NCBI GenBank assembly: GCA_009837395.1
Contig: VXTP01000031.1
Coordinates: 1 to 39,628, forward strand
Direction: 5' to 3'
Length of the DNA: 39,628 nt
Source: Gemmatimonadota bacterium
GTDB taxonomy: Bacteria > JAAXHH01
Each line of letters opens with the position of its first letter. Positions within the stretch are counted from its first letter, which is position 1. The position numbers and the translations under genes are program-made. A model generated the notes under the pieces. The model worked only from the letters and a program-made list of their open reading frames with translations. It had not been told where the DNA came from and ran no database searches. Below, piece after piece: positions 1 to 8,025 of this stretch.

Positions 1-1
1 C

Positions 2-1156
2 GCCTATAACCAGAACGGATGGATGACGGCAAGGGGTGCGAACGCGCTGACCTACGACTACCGGGGGCTTACCACCGGCTACGGCAGCGCGCGGTATCTC
101 ATGGACCCGGACCGACGGCGCGTGAAGAAGACGGTCGGGGCGGCCGTCACGTACTACCTGAGAGGACCGGGCGGCAAAGTTCTCGCCGAATATACAGGCC
201 AGACCCAGTCTGCCAATTACGTGTACGCGGGAAGCAGGCGTATTGCCCGGATAGCAGGAAGCAGTGCTAGCTACTATCTGGCCGATCACCTGGGCAGCAC
301 AAGGAGCCTGGTGGGCGAGGATGGTGCTGTCACCGCCGCCTACGACTACTGGCCCTACGGCAAGATCCTGGTTTCGAGCGGCACCGGCGCCACGCACTTC
401 CGGTTCACCGGGCATGAGCGGGACGCCGAGTCCGGTCTTGACTACATGCTGGACAGAAACTACGCTTACAACATAGGCAGGTTCCTGCGGCCCGATCCCA
501 TGCAGGACGAGTACCCGGGGATCAGTCCCTATGCCTATGCCGCCAATAACCCGCTCAAGTATGTGGATCCAGATGGGCGTGCATTAGTTTTTGGTGCCAT
601 AGTAGGCGCAGCGATTGATGTCGGCATACAGGTTGCGGTAGATGGACGTTCACTTGATGAAATCGATTTGGGCTCGGTAGCGATATCAGCCGCGGCTGGG
701 GCAACAGGGGTTGGGTTGATCACCAAACTGTCGAAGGTTAATAAAGTCGCAAGGTTTGGAATCGAAGCAGCCACCGATGCAGGATTCAGTGCTTTACACC
801 AGGTAAACGAAACTGGAAATGTGGATTTAATGAATACTGTACAGGATGTAGCCGTTGGAAGGAGCATTGGCAGAGTTGCGGGAGAAACAGCCGGCAGAAT
901 AGCCGGCAGTTCCAGTACAGTAAGACATCTGACACGTGATGCTGATCGACTTAAGAGAATCGGTCACAATGCCGCAAGCCAAGGCAGAGATTCTCGCGCA
1001 AAAAGTCGATACACAAGAGCGGAAGAGCTATATGAAAAAGCTCAAAACTACATCGCGAGACGAGCCATATCAGCAAGTACTGCCGCCACCCAAATCGGTT
1101 CCAGAATCTTCGGATGGTTTACTTCCGATGGAGAAGAGGAAAGGGATAAAGAATGA
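2..1156 (+). CDS. Rhs-family polymorphic toxin, C-terminal part (cassette 1, 5' cut by window edge)
   Basis: The frame is open to the left edge, so the N-terminus is missing. The first ~190 residues are YD-repeat/RHS-associated core with the hallmarks DHLGSTRSL, YDYWPYGK, FTGHERDAESGLDYM and NPLKYVDPDG (VDPDG near 563-577). The ~190-residue tip starting near 581 is unlike the other four tips. It opens with a Gly/Ala/Val-rich helical stretch (FGAIVGAAIDVGIQVAV) of the kind often placed between Rhs core and toxin. It ends in a basic, helical 80-residue domain with no catalytic motif I recognise. The stop overlaps the start of the next gene (ATGA, 1153-1156), implying translational coupling. Family knowledge: Rhs shells enclose and release C-terminal toxins. 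Inference: the tip acts at or in a membrane, because its partner is a membrane protein. Toxicity is unproven. Confidence 0.85.
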   Translation, partial: AYNQNGWMTARGANALTYDYRGLTTGYGSARYLMDPDRRRVKKTVGAAVTYYLRGPGGKVLAEYTGQTQSANYVYAGSRRIARIAGSSASYYLADHLGSTRSLVGEDGAVTAAYDYWPYGKILVSSGTGATHFRFTGHERDAESGLDYMLDRNYAYNIGRFLRPDPMQDEYPGISPYAYAANNPLKYVDPDGRALVFGAIVGAAIDVGIQVAVDGRSLDEIDLGSVAISAAAGATGVGLITKLSKVNKVARFGIEAATDAGFSALHQVNETGNVDLMNTVQDVAVGRSIGRVAGETAGRIAGSSSTVRHLTRDADRLKRIGHNAASQGRDSRAKSRYTRAEELYEKAQNYIARRAISASTAATQIGSRIFGWFTSDGEEERDKE

Positions 1157-1584
1157 GTTCCCGTAAAAAACAACGGAAATCAAGCCGCTTTAGGGTAGTT
1201 CATCGCCTGTACACCCGTTTGAATCGACTCGATCCTGACTGGAACAATTTTGAGGTTTTTCTAATCACTTTGATCGCAGTGATAGTCATTTGGGTGGGCT
1301 ATAGTTGGAGTGAAGCGGAGAAGTCTCTTACGGGTTTTATCTTTATTGGTGTAGGCGCATATACCGCTAAATCCATCATGAATTTCACTATTGACCTTTG
1401 GTACGGAGAGTTTAACAAACGACTGTTCACGGTCTCAGTTACTATGATATCTGTTATAGTAATTGCGTTTTTTGTTGTGGATGTGTTTCCGGAACTCTGG
1501 CTAAAGTACATACTTGCTGGATTTGTTATCACGGTGGCCGTAGTCGTGATAGCTAAGGTAGCTTGGGCTTTGTGTAGGCCATAG
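1153..1584 (+). CDS. Four-TM membrane protein, candidate immunity protein for Rhs tip 1
   Basis: Encodes 143 aa with a basic N-terminus (SSRKKQRKSSR) followed by four hydrophobic segments at about residues 33-52, 59-78, 91-112 and 117-140, so it is predicted to sit in the inner membrane. It overlaps the rhs stop by four bases (ATGA). The gene is visibly AT-richer than the Rhs core. I recognise no named family. Its position immediately behind an Rhs tip is the standard place for an immunity gene, and membrane immunity proteins usually protect against pore-forming or periplasm-acting toxins; that role is inference. It could instead be a membrane accessory for export. Confidence 0.65.
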   Translation: MSSRKKQRKSSRFRVVHRLYTRLNRLDPDWNNFEVFLITLIAVIVIWVGYSWSEAEKSLTGFIFIGVGAYTAKSIMNFTIDLWYGEFNKRLFTVSVTMISVIVIAFFVVDVFPELWLKYILAGFVITVAVVVIAKVAWALCRP

Positions 1585-2155
1585 TATCCTGGAGTTCGGT
1601 GATTTGATAAGGTTGTGGGTAGTACACCGTTTATCGGAATCGCTATAGAAAGAACCTTCAATGTATAGCAGAACAAGGAGAGTTTTATCTGGAGTCTAAG
1701 CGTCAGCTATCAAGCAGATCTCACTAAAGCCAGTTGTAGAAGCGCCACACAGGGTGTGGGATAGACTTGATCTAGACGACTGCGGAGCGGCTGAAGACGC
1801 CTTTCATCAGGGATAGATGAAGAAAACCTGCATGGAAATACACGTTAGTGGTGTCCGTTATCCCAGCCTGTACCTGAAAGGTGTGGTGAAGTCCGGGTTG
1901 GTCAGATTGGGTGTCGAGTACATTGCATATTCCAACACAATTCGCTTTGTACTTAGACCCCGATGGGACAATAGCATACTTCTCGGACCTGCCAGAATCG
2001 GCGTTCGGGTATTGTGATGTATTCTTGTCATCGAGCGAATGATGACTTTGAAGCGTATCCTTGGTCGTGATGATTTTACAACTGGTCCAGATGATCGAGA
2101 ACGTGATCCAGCACCGGCCTTTCCAGCAGACCTGAAGGCCGGTCAATTCTGCTAG
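1585..2155. other. Intercassette region without a convincing gene
   Basis: About 570 bp between immunity gene 1 and the next Rhs fragment. Short open frames exist (66 codons at 1817-2017 on +, 150 codons at 1772-2224 on -), but neither has recognisable domains or coding bias. The stretch is AT-richer than the Rhs core and looks like decayed cassette DNA. A perfect hairpin lies near its right end (2113-2143). Confidence 0.5.
2113..2143. repeat. Perfect 9-bp inverted repeat at the junction of cassette 2
   Basis: ACCGGCCTT (2113-2121) pairs perfectly with AAGGCCGGT (2135-2143) around a 13-nt loop. No T-tract follows on either side, so an intrinsic terminator is unlikely. The palindrome GCTAGC follows at 2151-2156, and Rhs homology starts directly after it. 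A similar hairpin plus GCTAGC precedes cassette 3 (5526-5558). Confidence 0.6.
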
Positions 2156-2402
2156 CAAGATCCTGACACTGCTCATTTCGTAGAATCCTCCTATACCGCA
2201 GCCGAAGAGGTCACGGTCTCCCACGACGCCAATCTGTTTCGAAGAGACTCCCGCATCACCCCTACGTCCTACTACGACCGCCTACGACGACGACCCGCTC
2301 CTGAGGGTATCCAGCGTCGTCCCGCCCGGTCACGACAGCAACTCGGCGGTCGACACCCGCTACGGCAACTGGGCCGCCGGGTCCGGCCCGGGCCGGTCCT
2401 AC
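2156..2402 (+). pseudogene. Frameshifted upstream remnant of the Rhs core (cassette 2)
   Basis: In the frame of position 2192, about 2156-2280 reads as Rhs-like sequence (for example AEEVTVSHDANLFRRD, then RITPTSYYD). The match then continues one frame over as AYDDDPLLRV followed by PPGHD, and runs into the CDS beginning at 2403. The switch coincides with an apparent 10-bp duplication (CTACGACCGC then CTACGACGAC, about 2272-2291) that is absent from the matching place in cassette 3. In-frame stops at 2153 and 2181 close both frames upstream. Cassette 2 is therefore 5'-truncated and its upstream end has decayed. Confidence 0.55.
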
Positions 2403-4787
2403 GTGACCGTAGACGACGAGAAGGGCGTGGCCACCACCAGAGTCTATGACCCCTATGGGCGCATGCGCCACGTCATCGCCGACTCGGCGGGTACGAGCGC
2501 CGGTACCCGGAATAACCAGACGTCCTACGCTTATGACGCCCTGGACCGGCTTATCTCGACCACCATGCCGGGCGGCGGCACCACGCGCTACGCCTACGAC
2601 ACCCTGGGCCGCATGACCAGCCGGCATCATCCCGACGCCGACGGCGCCACGCTGTACAAGTACGACGACCTGGGCCGCGTGCGCTTCTCGCAGGACGCGC
2701 GGCAACGCGCCGCCGGCACGGGCGCCAACAGGAAAGTCACCTACACCGTCTACGACGACTTCGGGCGCGTGACCCGCGTGGGCGAGGCGGCCGCAGGCTT
2801 CTCACGTCTCGACCCGGAGCGGTCCTATCCCTTCGAAAACGACGCCTCGTCGTGGCGAAGCCGCATGACCTACGACGGCGGCGATGCCGTTACCGACAGC
2901 GACCCAGTCGCCGGCAACGGGGCCGCCTCTGGCGGTCCCAACTACGCCCAGGGGCGCCTCACCAGGGCCCAAGAGAACACCGACGCCGACGCAGCCGCCG
3001 AGGTCGTGCACTGCTACGCCTACGACCACCTGGGCAACGTGCGTGTCAAGCAGGTGAGCATCGACGGCCTGACCGGCACCAAGACGGCAGTATACGACCA
3101 CGACCTGGCAGGGCGGGTGACGAGACTCACCTACCCCGACGGCGCGCAGGCGCGCTACGCATATGATAGCGCAGGGCGGCTCATCCGCGTGGGGGATGCG
3201 AAAGGGAACACGCTAGGAGAGTATACCCACACCGCCGCGGGCAACATCGAGACCCACGTCACCGGAGACGACGTCGTAACCGGACGCTACGCCTACAACC
3301 CGCGCGAGTGGGTCACCGAAATCGACTATGCGGGCACGTTCAGTTCCGAGCTCACCTATGACCTCGCCGGCAATGTAACCAGCCAGGAGTACAGCCATGG
3401 CAGCGCCGCATCCAAGACGGCCGACTACGCCTACGACAACCTGTACCGGATCACAGGCTTCGACGTGACCGACGGCACGAGCCGGGACTATGCCTTCGAC
3501 CGAAGCGGCAACCTGACGTCCATGGTCACGGGAAGCAGCCGGCTCACCTACAACTACTCGGCTGGCTCCACGCCCAACAGGCTGGACAGCACCACGGGCA
3601 CCGGAGGACAGAAGTACGTTTACAACCAGAACGGATGGATGACGCGCAAAGGTGCAGATACGGTGAGATACGACTACCGGGGACTCATCACGGGCTACGG
3701 CACCGCGCGGTACTTCATGGATCCGGACAGACGGCGCGTGAAGAAGACGGTCGGGACCGCTGTCACCTACTACCTGAGAGGACCGGGCGGCAACGTCCTT
3801 GCCGAGTACATAGGCCAGAGCCTGTCGGCAAAATACGTATACGCCGGGTCGCGGCGCATCGCCCGAATAGCCGGAGATAGCGCCAGCTACTACCTGGCTG
3901 ACCACCTGGGCAGCACCCGGAGCCTCGTGGACGATGAAGGCGCCGTCACCGCCGCCTACGACTACTGGCCCTACGGAAAAGTCCTCGCTTCGAGCGGCTC
4001 TGGCTCCACGCACTTCAGGTTCACCGGCCACGAGCGGGACGCCGAGTCCGGTCTTGACTACATGCTCGCAAGGTCGTACGCTTACGAGGTCGGCAGGTTC
4101 CTGCGGCCCGATCCCATGCAGGATGCAAGACCATGGATCTCACCGTACAGTTATGCTCAGAACAACCCGCTAATAAGAGTTGATCCTACAGGTCTATTGG
4201 ACTGGGTCCAAAGATCGGACGGTACAATTAAATGGGATGAGAATGTTACGAGTGCGGACGATGCGGACCTTGTTGAGGGTGAGACCTATTTGGGACGAAA
4301 CGTGATTGTTGCCACTCATAACAGGGATGAAAACCTGGTTGAACCGATCAATTCCGCCAGGTTCGATGTCTACCTGGATTCTAACAAGAAGGGTCCTTCG
4401 GCAACCATTATGGGGAACACGGTTCCAGCTGATGTTGAACGGTATGGTACGATGGCCGAAGGACTGTATACGGCTAGATCCCAAGGTAGGTTCAAATACG
4501 GTCCGAATGATCCGTCGATCATAATAAACGAAGGTGGCCCGGTACCGACAGTCCGAGGAAACCCACAGAACACCGCCGGAGACTATCTGACGGAAGTATT
4601 CCTTCATGCGGGAAATCCCAATCACCCAAGACTTTCAGGTTGGGATAAAAAAGGGAATCCAGTTAACATAACAACGGGGTGTTTGACGACTTGTAACGAA
4701 CGCGGTTCGAGAGTGAAACACGAGCGGTTTATGAATACAGTTGGCAGGGATTTCGAAGGATTCCTGTACCTGAGAGCCAAACCATAA
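2403..4787 (+). CDS. Rhs fragment with L,D-transpeptidase-like toxin tip (cassette 2)
   Basis: From the GTG at 2403 the frame gives 794 aa; it stays open back to 2184 and Rhs homology continues upstream, so this start is only nominal and has no ribosome site. Residues 1-598 are YD repeats and the RHS-associated core, ending in NPLIRVDPTGL, the classical DPxGL-type cleavage motif. The tip is residues 599-794. It carries GTMAEGLYTAR, INEGG and FLHAGN (His735), then TTGCLT (Cys760), resembling the substrate-loop and HxG...GC catalytic pattern of L,D-transpeptidases and Tlde1-type effectors. The His-Cys spacing (25) is longer than in classical YkuD domains. Inference: it attacks or mis-crosslinks peptidoglycan in the periplasm. 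This agrees with the lipoprotein encoded next. The tip is AT-richer than the core. Confidence 0.8.
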   Translation: MTVDDEKGVATTRVYDPYGRMRHVIADSAGTSAGTRNNQTSYAYDALDRLISTTMPGGGTTRYAYDTLGRMTSRHHPDADGATLYKYDDLGRVRFSQDARQRAAGTGANRKVTYTVYDDFGRVTRVGEAAAGFSRLDPERSYPFENDASSWRSRMTYDGGDAVTDSDPVAGNGAASGGPNYAQGRLTRAQENTDADAAAEVVHCYAYDHLGNVRVKQVSIDGLTGTKTAVYDHDLAGRVTRLTYPDGAQARYAYDSAGRLIRVGDAKGNTLGEYTHTAAGNIETHVTGDDVVTGRYAYNPREWVTEIDYAGTFSSELTYDLAGNVTSQEYSHGSAASKTADYAYDNLYRITGFDVTDGTSRDYAFDRSGNLTSMVTGSSRLTYNYSAGSTPNRLDSTTGTGGQKYVYNQNGWMTRKGADTVRYDYRGLITGYGTARYFMDPDRRRVKKTVGTAVTYYLRGPGGNVLAEYIGQSLSAKYVYAGSRRIARIAGDSASYYLADHLGSTRSLVDDEGAVTAAYDYWPYGKVLASSGSGSTHFRFTGHERDAESGLDYMLARSYAYEVGRFLRPDPMQDARPWISPYSYAQNNPLIRVDPTGLLDWVQRSDGTIKWDENVTSADDADLVEGETYLGRNVIVATHNRDENLVEPINSARFDVYLDSNKKGPSATIMGNTVPADVERYGTMAEGLYTARSQGRFKYGPNDPSIIINEGGPVPTVRGNPQNTAGDYLTEVFLHAGNPNHPRLSGWDKKGNPVNITTGCLTTCNERGSRVKHERFMNTVGRDFEGFLYLRAKP
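2535..2992 (+). repeat. Rhs core block identical to 5879-6336
   Basis: Read side by side, about 458 bp here match 5879-6336 (offset 3344) with no difference that I can see. The first differences are at the edges (tat/tac just before; gca/gcg at 2993 against 6337). The flanking core is similar but diverged, which points to recent duplication or gene conversion. Confidence 0.8.
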
Positions 4788-4838
4788 TCGTGCAGTTGAT
4801 AGCGCCCGATGTCGGCATTTCTAAATGAGGAAAGCCAA

Positions 4839-5327
4839 ATGTCCAGACTCCTGATAGTTGTTGTCATTTCCACGTTATTCTTTGCAACGTGTGGCGAAAA
4901 AAAGCAGGATTTGGGTGAAGACACGTTTCCTGATTTGACAGGAACACGATGGGAAGCTCCTAACGACGTCGGGTTAACTCACTTTACTATCTTCGATAAA
5001 GAGCCCGTTGAATGGTATGATTTAAACACGGATACTCATACGTATCGTGACAAGAAAGGTTCGTTCGCGTCCTATGTCCCTGAATTAGGAAGGTACATGA
5101 TCGGCACCTATGCGGTTGTAGGTGATACCCTTTTTATGAGAGAGATCGATTGGGAAAGCAATCTCCCTGGCACTACAAAAAAGGAGATTACGGCCTACAA
5201 TAAATGTGTGTTTACAGATAATGGACTTAAGGTGGTGTACAGCATTAGAAAATACGGACAGACTTGGGAGGGTGGTCCTATTGAGAATGGGATAGTCTGG
5301 AAAAAACGTGTTGACTGGGCAGACTAA
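4839..5327 (+). CDS. Small lipoprotein, candidate immunity protein for Rhs tip 2
   Basis: I chose the ATG at 4839 over the in-frame ATG at 4809 because GAGGAAAG (4827-4834) sits at ideal distance and the product then starts with a compact lipoprotein signal (MSRLLIVVVISTLFFATC, Cys18 as the probable lipid site). The mature ~145 aa are acidic and polar with no family I recognise; Trp-rich short stretches (GTRWEAP, QTWEGG) suggest a beta-rich fold. It follows the rhs stop by 51 bp. A lipoprotein facing the periplasm fits immunity against a peptidoglycan-acting tip; that role is inferred from position and location. Confidence 0.65.
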   Translation: MSRLLIVVVISTLFFATCGEKKQDLGEDTFPDLTGTRWEAPNDVGLTHFTIFDKEPVEWYDLNTDTHTYRDKKGSFASYVPELGRYMIGTYAVVGDTLFMREIDWESNLPGTTKKEITAYNKCVFTDNGLKVVYSIRKYGQTWEGGPIENGIVWKKRVDWAD

Positions 5328-5350
5328 ACCGGATCGGTTTTTGTTTTATA
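5326..5350 (+). terminator. Probable intrinsic terminator after cassette 2
   Basis: AAACCG (5326-5331) and CGGTTT (5335-5340) form a short 6-bp stem with a 3-nt loop. The stem is followed directly by TTGTTTTATA and overlaps the stop codon of the lipoprotein gene. The stem is short but the T-tract is good. Confidence 0.5.
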
Positions 5351-5525
5351 CTAGGTAAGGGTTATGTAGCGCAGTTTTTACAGGGACAGAACTGTCACTC
5401 TTAATCATAGGCACTTCTTAACTTGATTATAGATAGCCTGGGCTGTGGACGACTGTATTATGCATTGAAGTAATGTATACGCCACAAGCGCTTACCAGAT
5501 CTGTGTGCAACCCGGGGATACCAGT

Positions 5526-5558
5526 CTGAGCCCGAGCACCTCATCGGGCTCAGCTAGC
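5526..5558. repeat. Perfect 10-bp inverted repeat plus GCTAGC at the junction of cassette 3
   Basis: CTGAGCCCGA (5526-5535) pairs perfectly with TCGGGCTCAG (5544-5553) around an 8-nt loop. It runs into GCTAGC (5553-5558). Rhs homology begins at 5573, right after an in-frame stop (5570-5572). There is no T-tract. The layout matches the hairpin at 2113-2156, though stem sequences differ. Confidence 0.6.
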
Positions 5559-5644
5559 TGCCGCCTTCGTAAGACTACCGCGCCCTGGCCGAGATCGCCG
5601 CGGGTGGCCGCGTCACGACGACCACCTACTACGACGACCCACTC

Positions 5645-8023
5645 TTGAGGATCTCCCGCGTCGTCCCGCCCGGCCACGACAACAACTCGGCCGTCGACAC
5701 CCGCTACGGCAACTGGACCACCAGGACCGGCCCGGGCCGGTCCTACGTGACCGTCGACGATGAAAAGGGCGTGGCCACCACCAGGGTCTATGACCCCTAT
5801 GGGCGCATGCGCCACGTCATCGCCGACTCGGCGGGCACGAACGTCGCCACCCGAAACAACAGGACGTCCTATGCCTACGACGCCCTGGACCGGCTTATCT
5901 CGACCACCATGCCGGGCGGCGGCACCACGCGCTACGCCTACGACACCCTGGGCCGCATGACCAGCCGGCATCATCCCGACGCCGACGGCGCCACGCTGTA
6001 CAAGTACGACGACCTGGGCCGCGTGCGCTTCTCGCAGGACGCGCGGCAACGCGCCGCCGGCACGGGCGCCAACAGGAAAGTCACCTACACCGTCTACGAC
6101 GACTTCGGGCGCGTGACCCGCGTGGGCGAGGCGGCCGCAGGCTTCTCACGTCTCGACCCGGAGCGGTCCTATCCCTTCGAAAACGACGCCTCGTCGTGGC
6201 GAAGCCGCATGACCTACGACGGCGGCGATGCCGTTACCGACAGCGACCCAGTCGCCGGCAACGGGGCCGCCTCTGGCGGTCCCAACTACGCCCAGGGGCG
6301 CCTCACCAGGGCCCAAGAGAACACCGACGCCGACGCGGCCGCCGAGGTCGTCCACGAGTACGCCTACGACCACCTGGGAAGCGTGCGCGTCAAGCAGGTG
6401 GAAATCGAGGGCCTGACAGGCGCGAAGACGGCCGCCTATACCCATGACCTGGCAGGGCGGGTGACCCGCCTGGTCTATCCGGACGGCGCACAGGCGCGCT
6501 ACGCCTACGACGGCGCAGGGCGGCTCAGCCGCGTGGGGGATGCGAATGGCAACACGCTCGCAGCGTACACCCACACCGCCGCGGGCAATATCGAGACCCA
6601 CGTCGCAGGTGAAGACATCGTCACCGGAACCTACACCTACAACCCGCGCGAGTGGGTCACCGATCTGAACTATGCTGGTACGTTCAGGCCCAAGCTTACC
6701 TACGACCTCGCCGGTAACGTCACCAGGCAGGAGTACAGCCATGGCAGCGCCGCGTCAAAAACCGCGGACTACGCCTACGATGACCTCTACCGGATCACCG
6801 GCTTCGATCTGACCGGCGGCACAAGCCGGGACTACGCTTACGACCGAAGCGGCAACCTGACGTCCGTGGTGACCGGTAGCAGCCGGCTCAACTACAACTA
6901 CTCGGGTACCTCCACGCCCAACAGGCTGGACAGCACCGCCGTGGCAGGCGCTACCACAACGTACGCCTACAATCAGAATGGATGGATGACGGCAAGGGGC
7001 GCGAACACGCTGACCTACGACTACCGGGGACTCACCACCGGCTACGGCAGCGCACGGTATCTCATGGACCCGGACCGAAGGCGCGTGAAGAAGACCGTCG
7101 GGACCGCCATCACCTACTACCTGCGAGGACAGGGCGGCAATGTCCTGGCCGAGTACTCGGGGCAGAACCTGTCAGCAAAATACGTGTACGCGGGCAGCAG
7201 GCGCATCGCCCGCTTTGCCGGGGATAGCGCTAGCTACTATCTTGCCGATCACCTGGGCAGCACCCGGAGCCTGGTCGACGGGGAAGGCGCCGTCACCGCC
7301 GCCTACGACTACTGGCCTTACGGAAAGGTTCTGGCATCGAGTGGCACAGGCACCACGCACTTCCGGTTCACGGGACACGAGCGGGACGCCGAGTCCAGCC
7401 TTGACTACATGCTGGCGAGGTCGTACGCTTACGATGTCGGCAGGTTCCTACGGCCCGATCCCATGCAGGACGAGTATCCGGGGATCAGCCCGTATGCTTA
7501 TGCCAACAACAATCCGCTCAAGTATGTGGATCCGGATGGGCGGGAAATCGTATTTGCTTCGAAGGAAGATGAGAAGCGATTCGAAGTATACTTCGCCAAC
7601 CTGCGAAAAACAGAAACTGGTAGAGAGTTGTACAACACTGTACAAAACGCTACTGAGAAATTTGAGTTTACATTCGATCCGCTTTCATCGAATCAACTAG
7701 GTCTAGCGGAAATCGCCTTCGACGTCTCTCCTCCTGGTGCCACTGTTAACGCACTGGATGCCAGAGTCTCGGCTCAGGGATCAGCGGTGACAATCGACGA
7801 GTCGCGAATTAGCGAGTTGGGTGAGATGGTGGAAGGGACCATAGTCCACGAGTTAAGGCATTTATCTGATGCACTTAAAAACACCAGAAGTTATTATGTT
7901 AATAGTTTTCTGGAAGCCCATATGGATCATGATGACCGACCTCAAGAAATAAGGGCCAATGAATCAAAGTACAGGTTCCTTAAGGAGTGGAGGGAATTGC
8001 AGGAGGAAAGGAATAGACGGTAA
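5645..8023 (+). CDS. Rhs fragment with HExxH metallopeptidase-like tip (cassette 3)
   Basis: The nominal start is TTG 5645, without a ribosome site; in-frame Rhs homology extends back to 5573 (DYRALAEIAAGGRVTTTTYY), where a TAA closes the frame. From 5645 it gives 792 aa. Residues 1-633 are Rhs core, nearly identical to cassette 2, ending NPLKYVDPDGR. The 159-residue tip contains GTIVHELRHLSDAL, a zincin HExxH motif (His735, Glu736, His739). A downstream EIRANE may supply a third metal ligand or a structural role. Family knowledge: metallopeptidase domains occur as polymorphic-toxin tips. Inference: this is a zinc protease effector. The rhs stop lies 2 bp before the first of two exported partner proteins. 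Confidence 0.8.
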   Translation: MRISRVVPPGHDNNSAVDTRYGNWTTRTGPGRSYVTVDDEKGVATTRVYDPYGRMRHVIADSAGTNVATRNNRTSYAYDALDRLISTTMPGGGTTRYAYDTLGRMTSRHHPDADGATLYKYDDLGRVRFSQDARQRAAGTGANRKVTYTVYDDFGRVTRVGEAAAGFSRLDPERSYPFENDASSWRSRMTYDGGDAVTDSDPVAGNGAASGGPNYAQGRLTRAQENTDADAAAEVVHEYAYDHLGSVRVKQVEIEGLTGAKTAAYTHDLAGRVTRLVYPDGAQARYAYDGAGRLSRVGDANGNTLAAYTHTAAGNIETHVAGEDIVTGTYTYNPREWVTDLNYAGTFRPKLTYDLAGNVTRQEYSHGSAASKTADYAYDDLYRITGFDLTGGTSRDYAYDRSGNLTSVVTGSSRLNYNYSGTSTPNRLDSTAVAGATTTYAYNQNGWMTARGANTLTYDYRGLTTGYGSARYLMDPDRRRVKKTVGTAITYYLRGQGGNVLAEYSGQNLSAKYVYAGSRRIARFAGDSASYYLADHLGSTRSLVDGEGAVTAAYDYWPYGKVLASSGTGTTHFRFTGHERDAESSLDYMLARSYAYDVGRFLRPDPMQDEYPGISPYAYANNNPLKYVDPDGREIVFASKEDEKRFEVYFANLRKTETGRELYNTVQNATEKFEFTFDPLSSNQLGLAEIAFDVSPPGATVNALDARVSAQGSAVTIDESRISELGEMVEGTIVHELRHLSDALKNTRSYYVNSFLEAHMDHDDRPQEIRANESKYRFLKEWRELQEERNRR
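5879..6336 (+). repeat. Rhs core block identical to 2535-2992
   Basis: Partner of the block at 2535-2992. It encodes identical protein from DALDRLISTTMPGGG through AQENTDADA. Upstream and downstream of the block the two cassettes differ at scattered bases. Confidence 0.8.
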
Positions 8024-8025
8024 CT

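Noticed and set aside
1817-2017. 66-codon open frame on + in the intercassette region
   Set aside because: A weak ribosome site only; no hydrophobic pattern or family resemblance.
2113-2156. attC-like integron recombination site
   Set aside because: The hairpin lacks R'/R'' core sequences and no integrase is present in the window.
1772-2224. 150-codon open frame on - in the intercassette region
   Set aside because: No domain, unusual composition, and it overlaps Rhs-derived sequence on the other strand.
2262-2705. Antisense frames within the Rhs cores (also 5492-6049, 6146-6742, 9969-10835, 3213-4031)
   Set aside because: All are Val/Gly-rich shadows produced by the repetitive YD-repeat codons.
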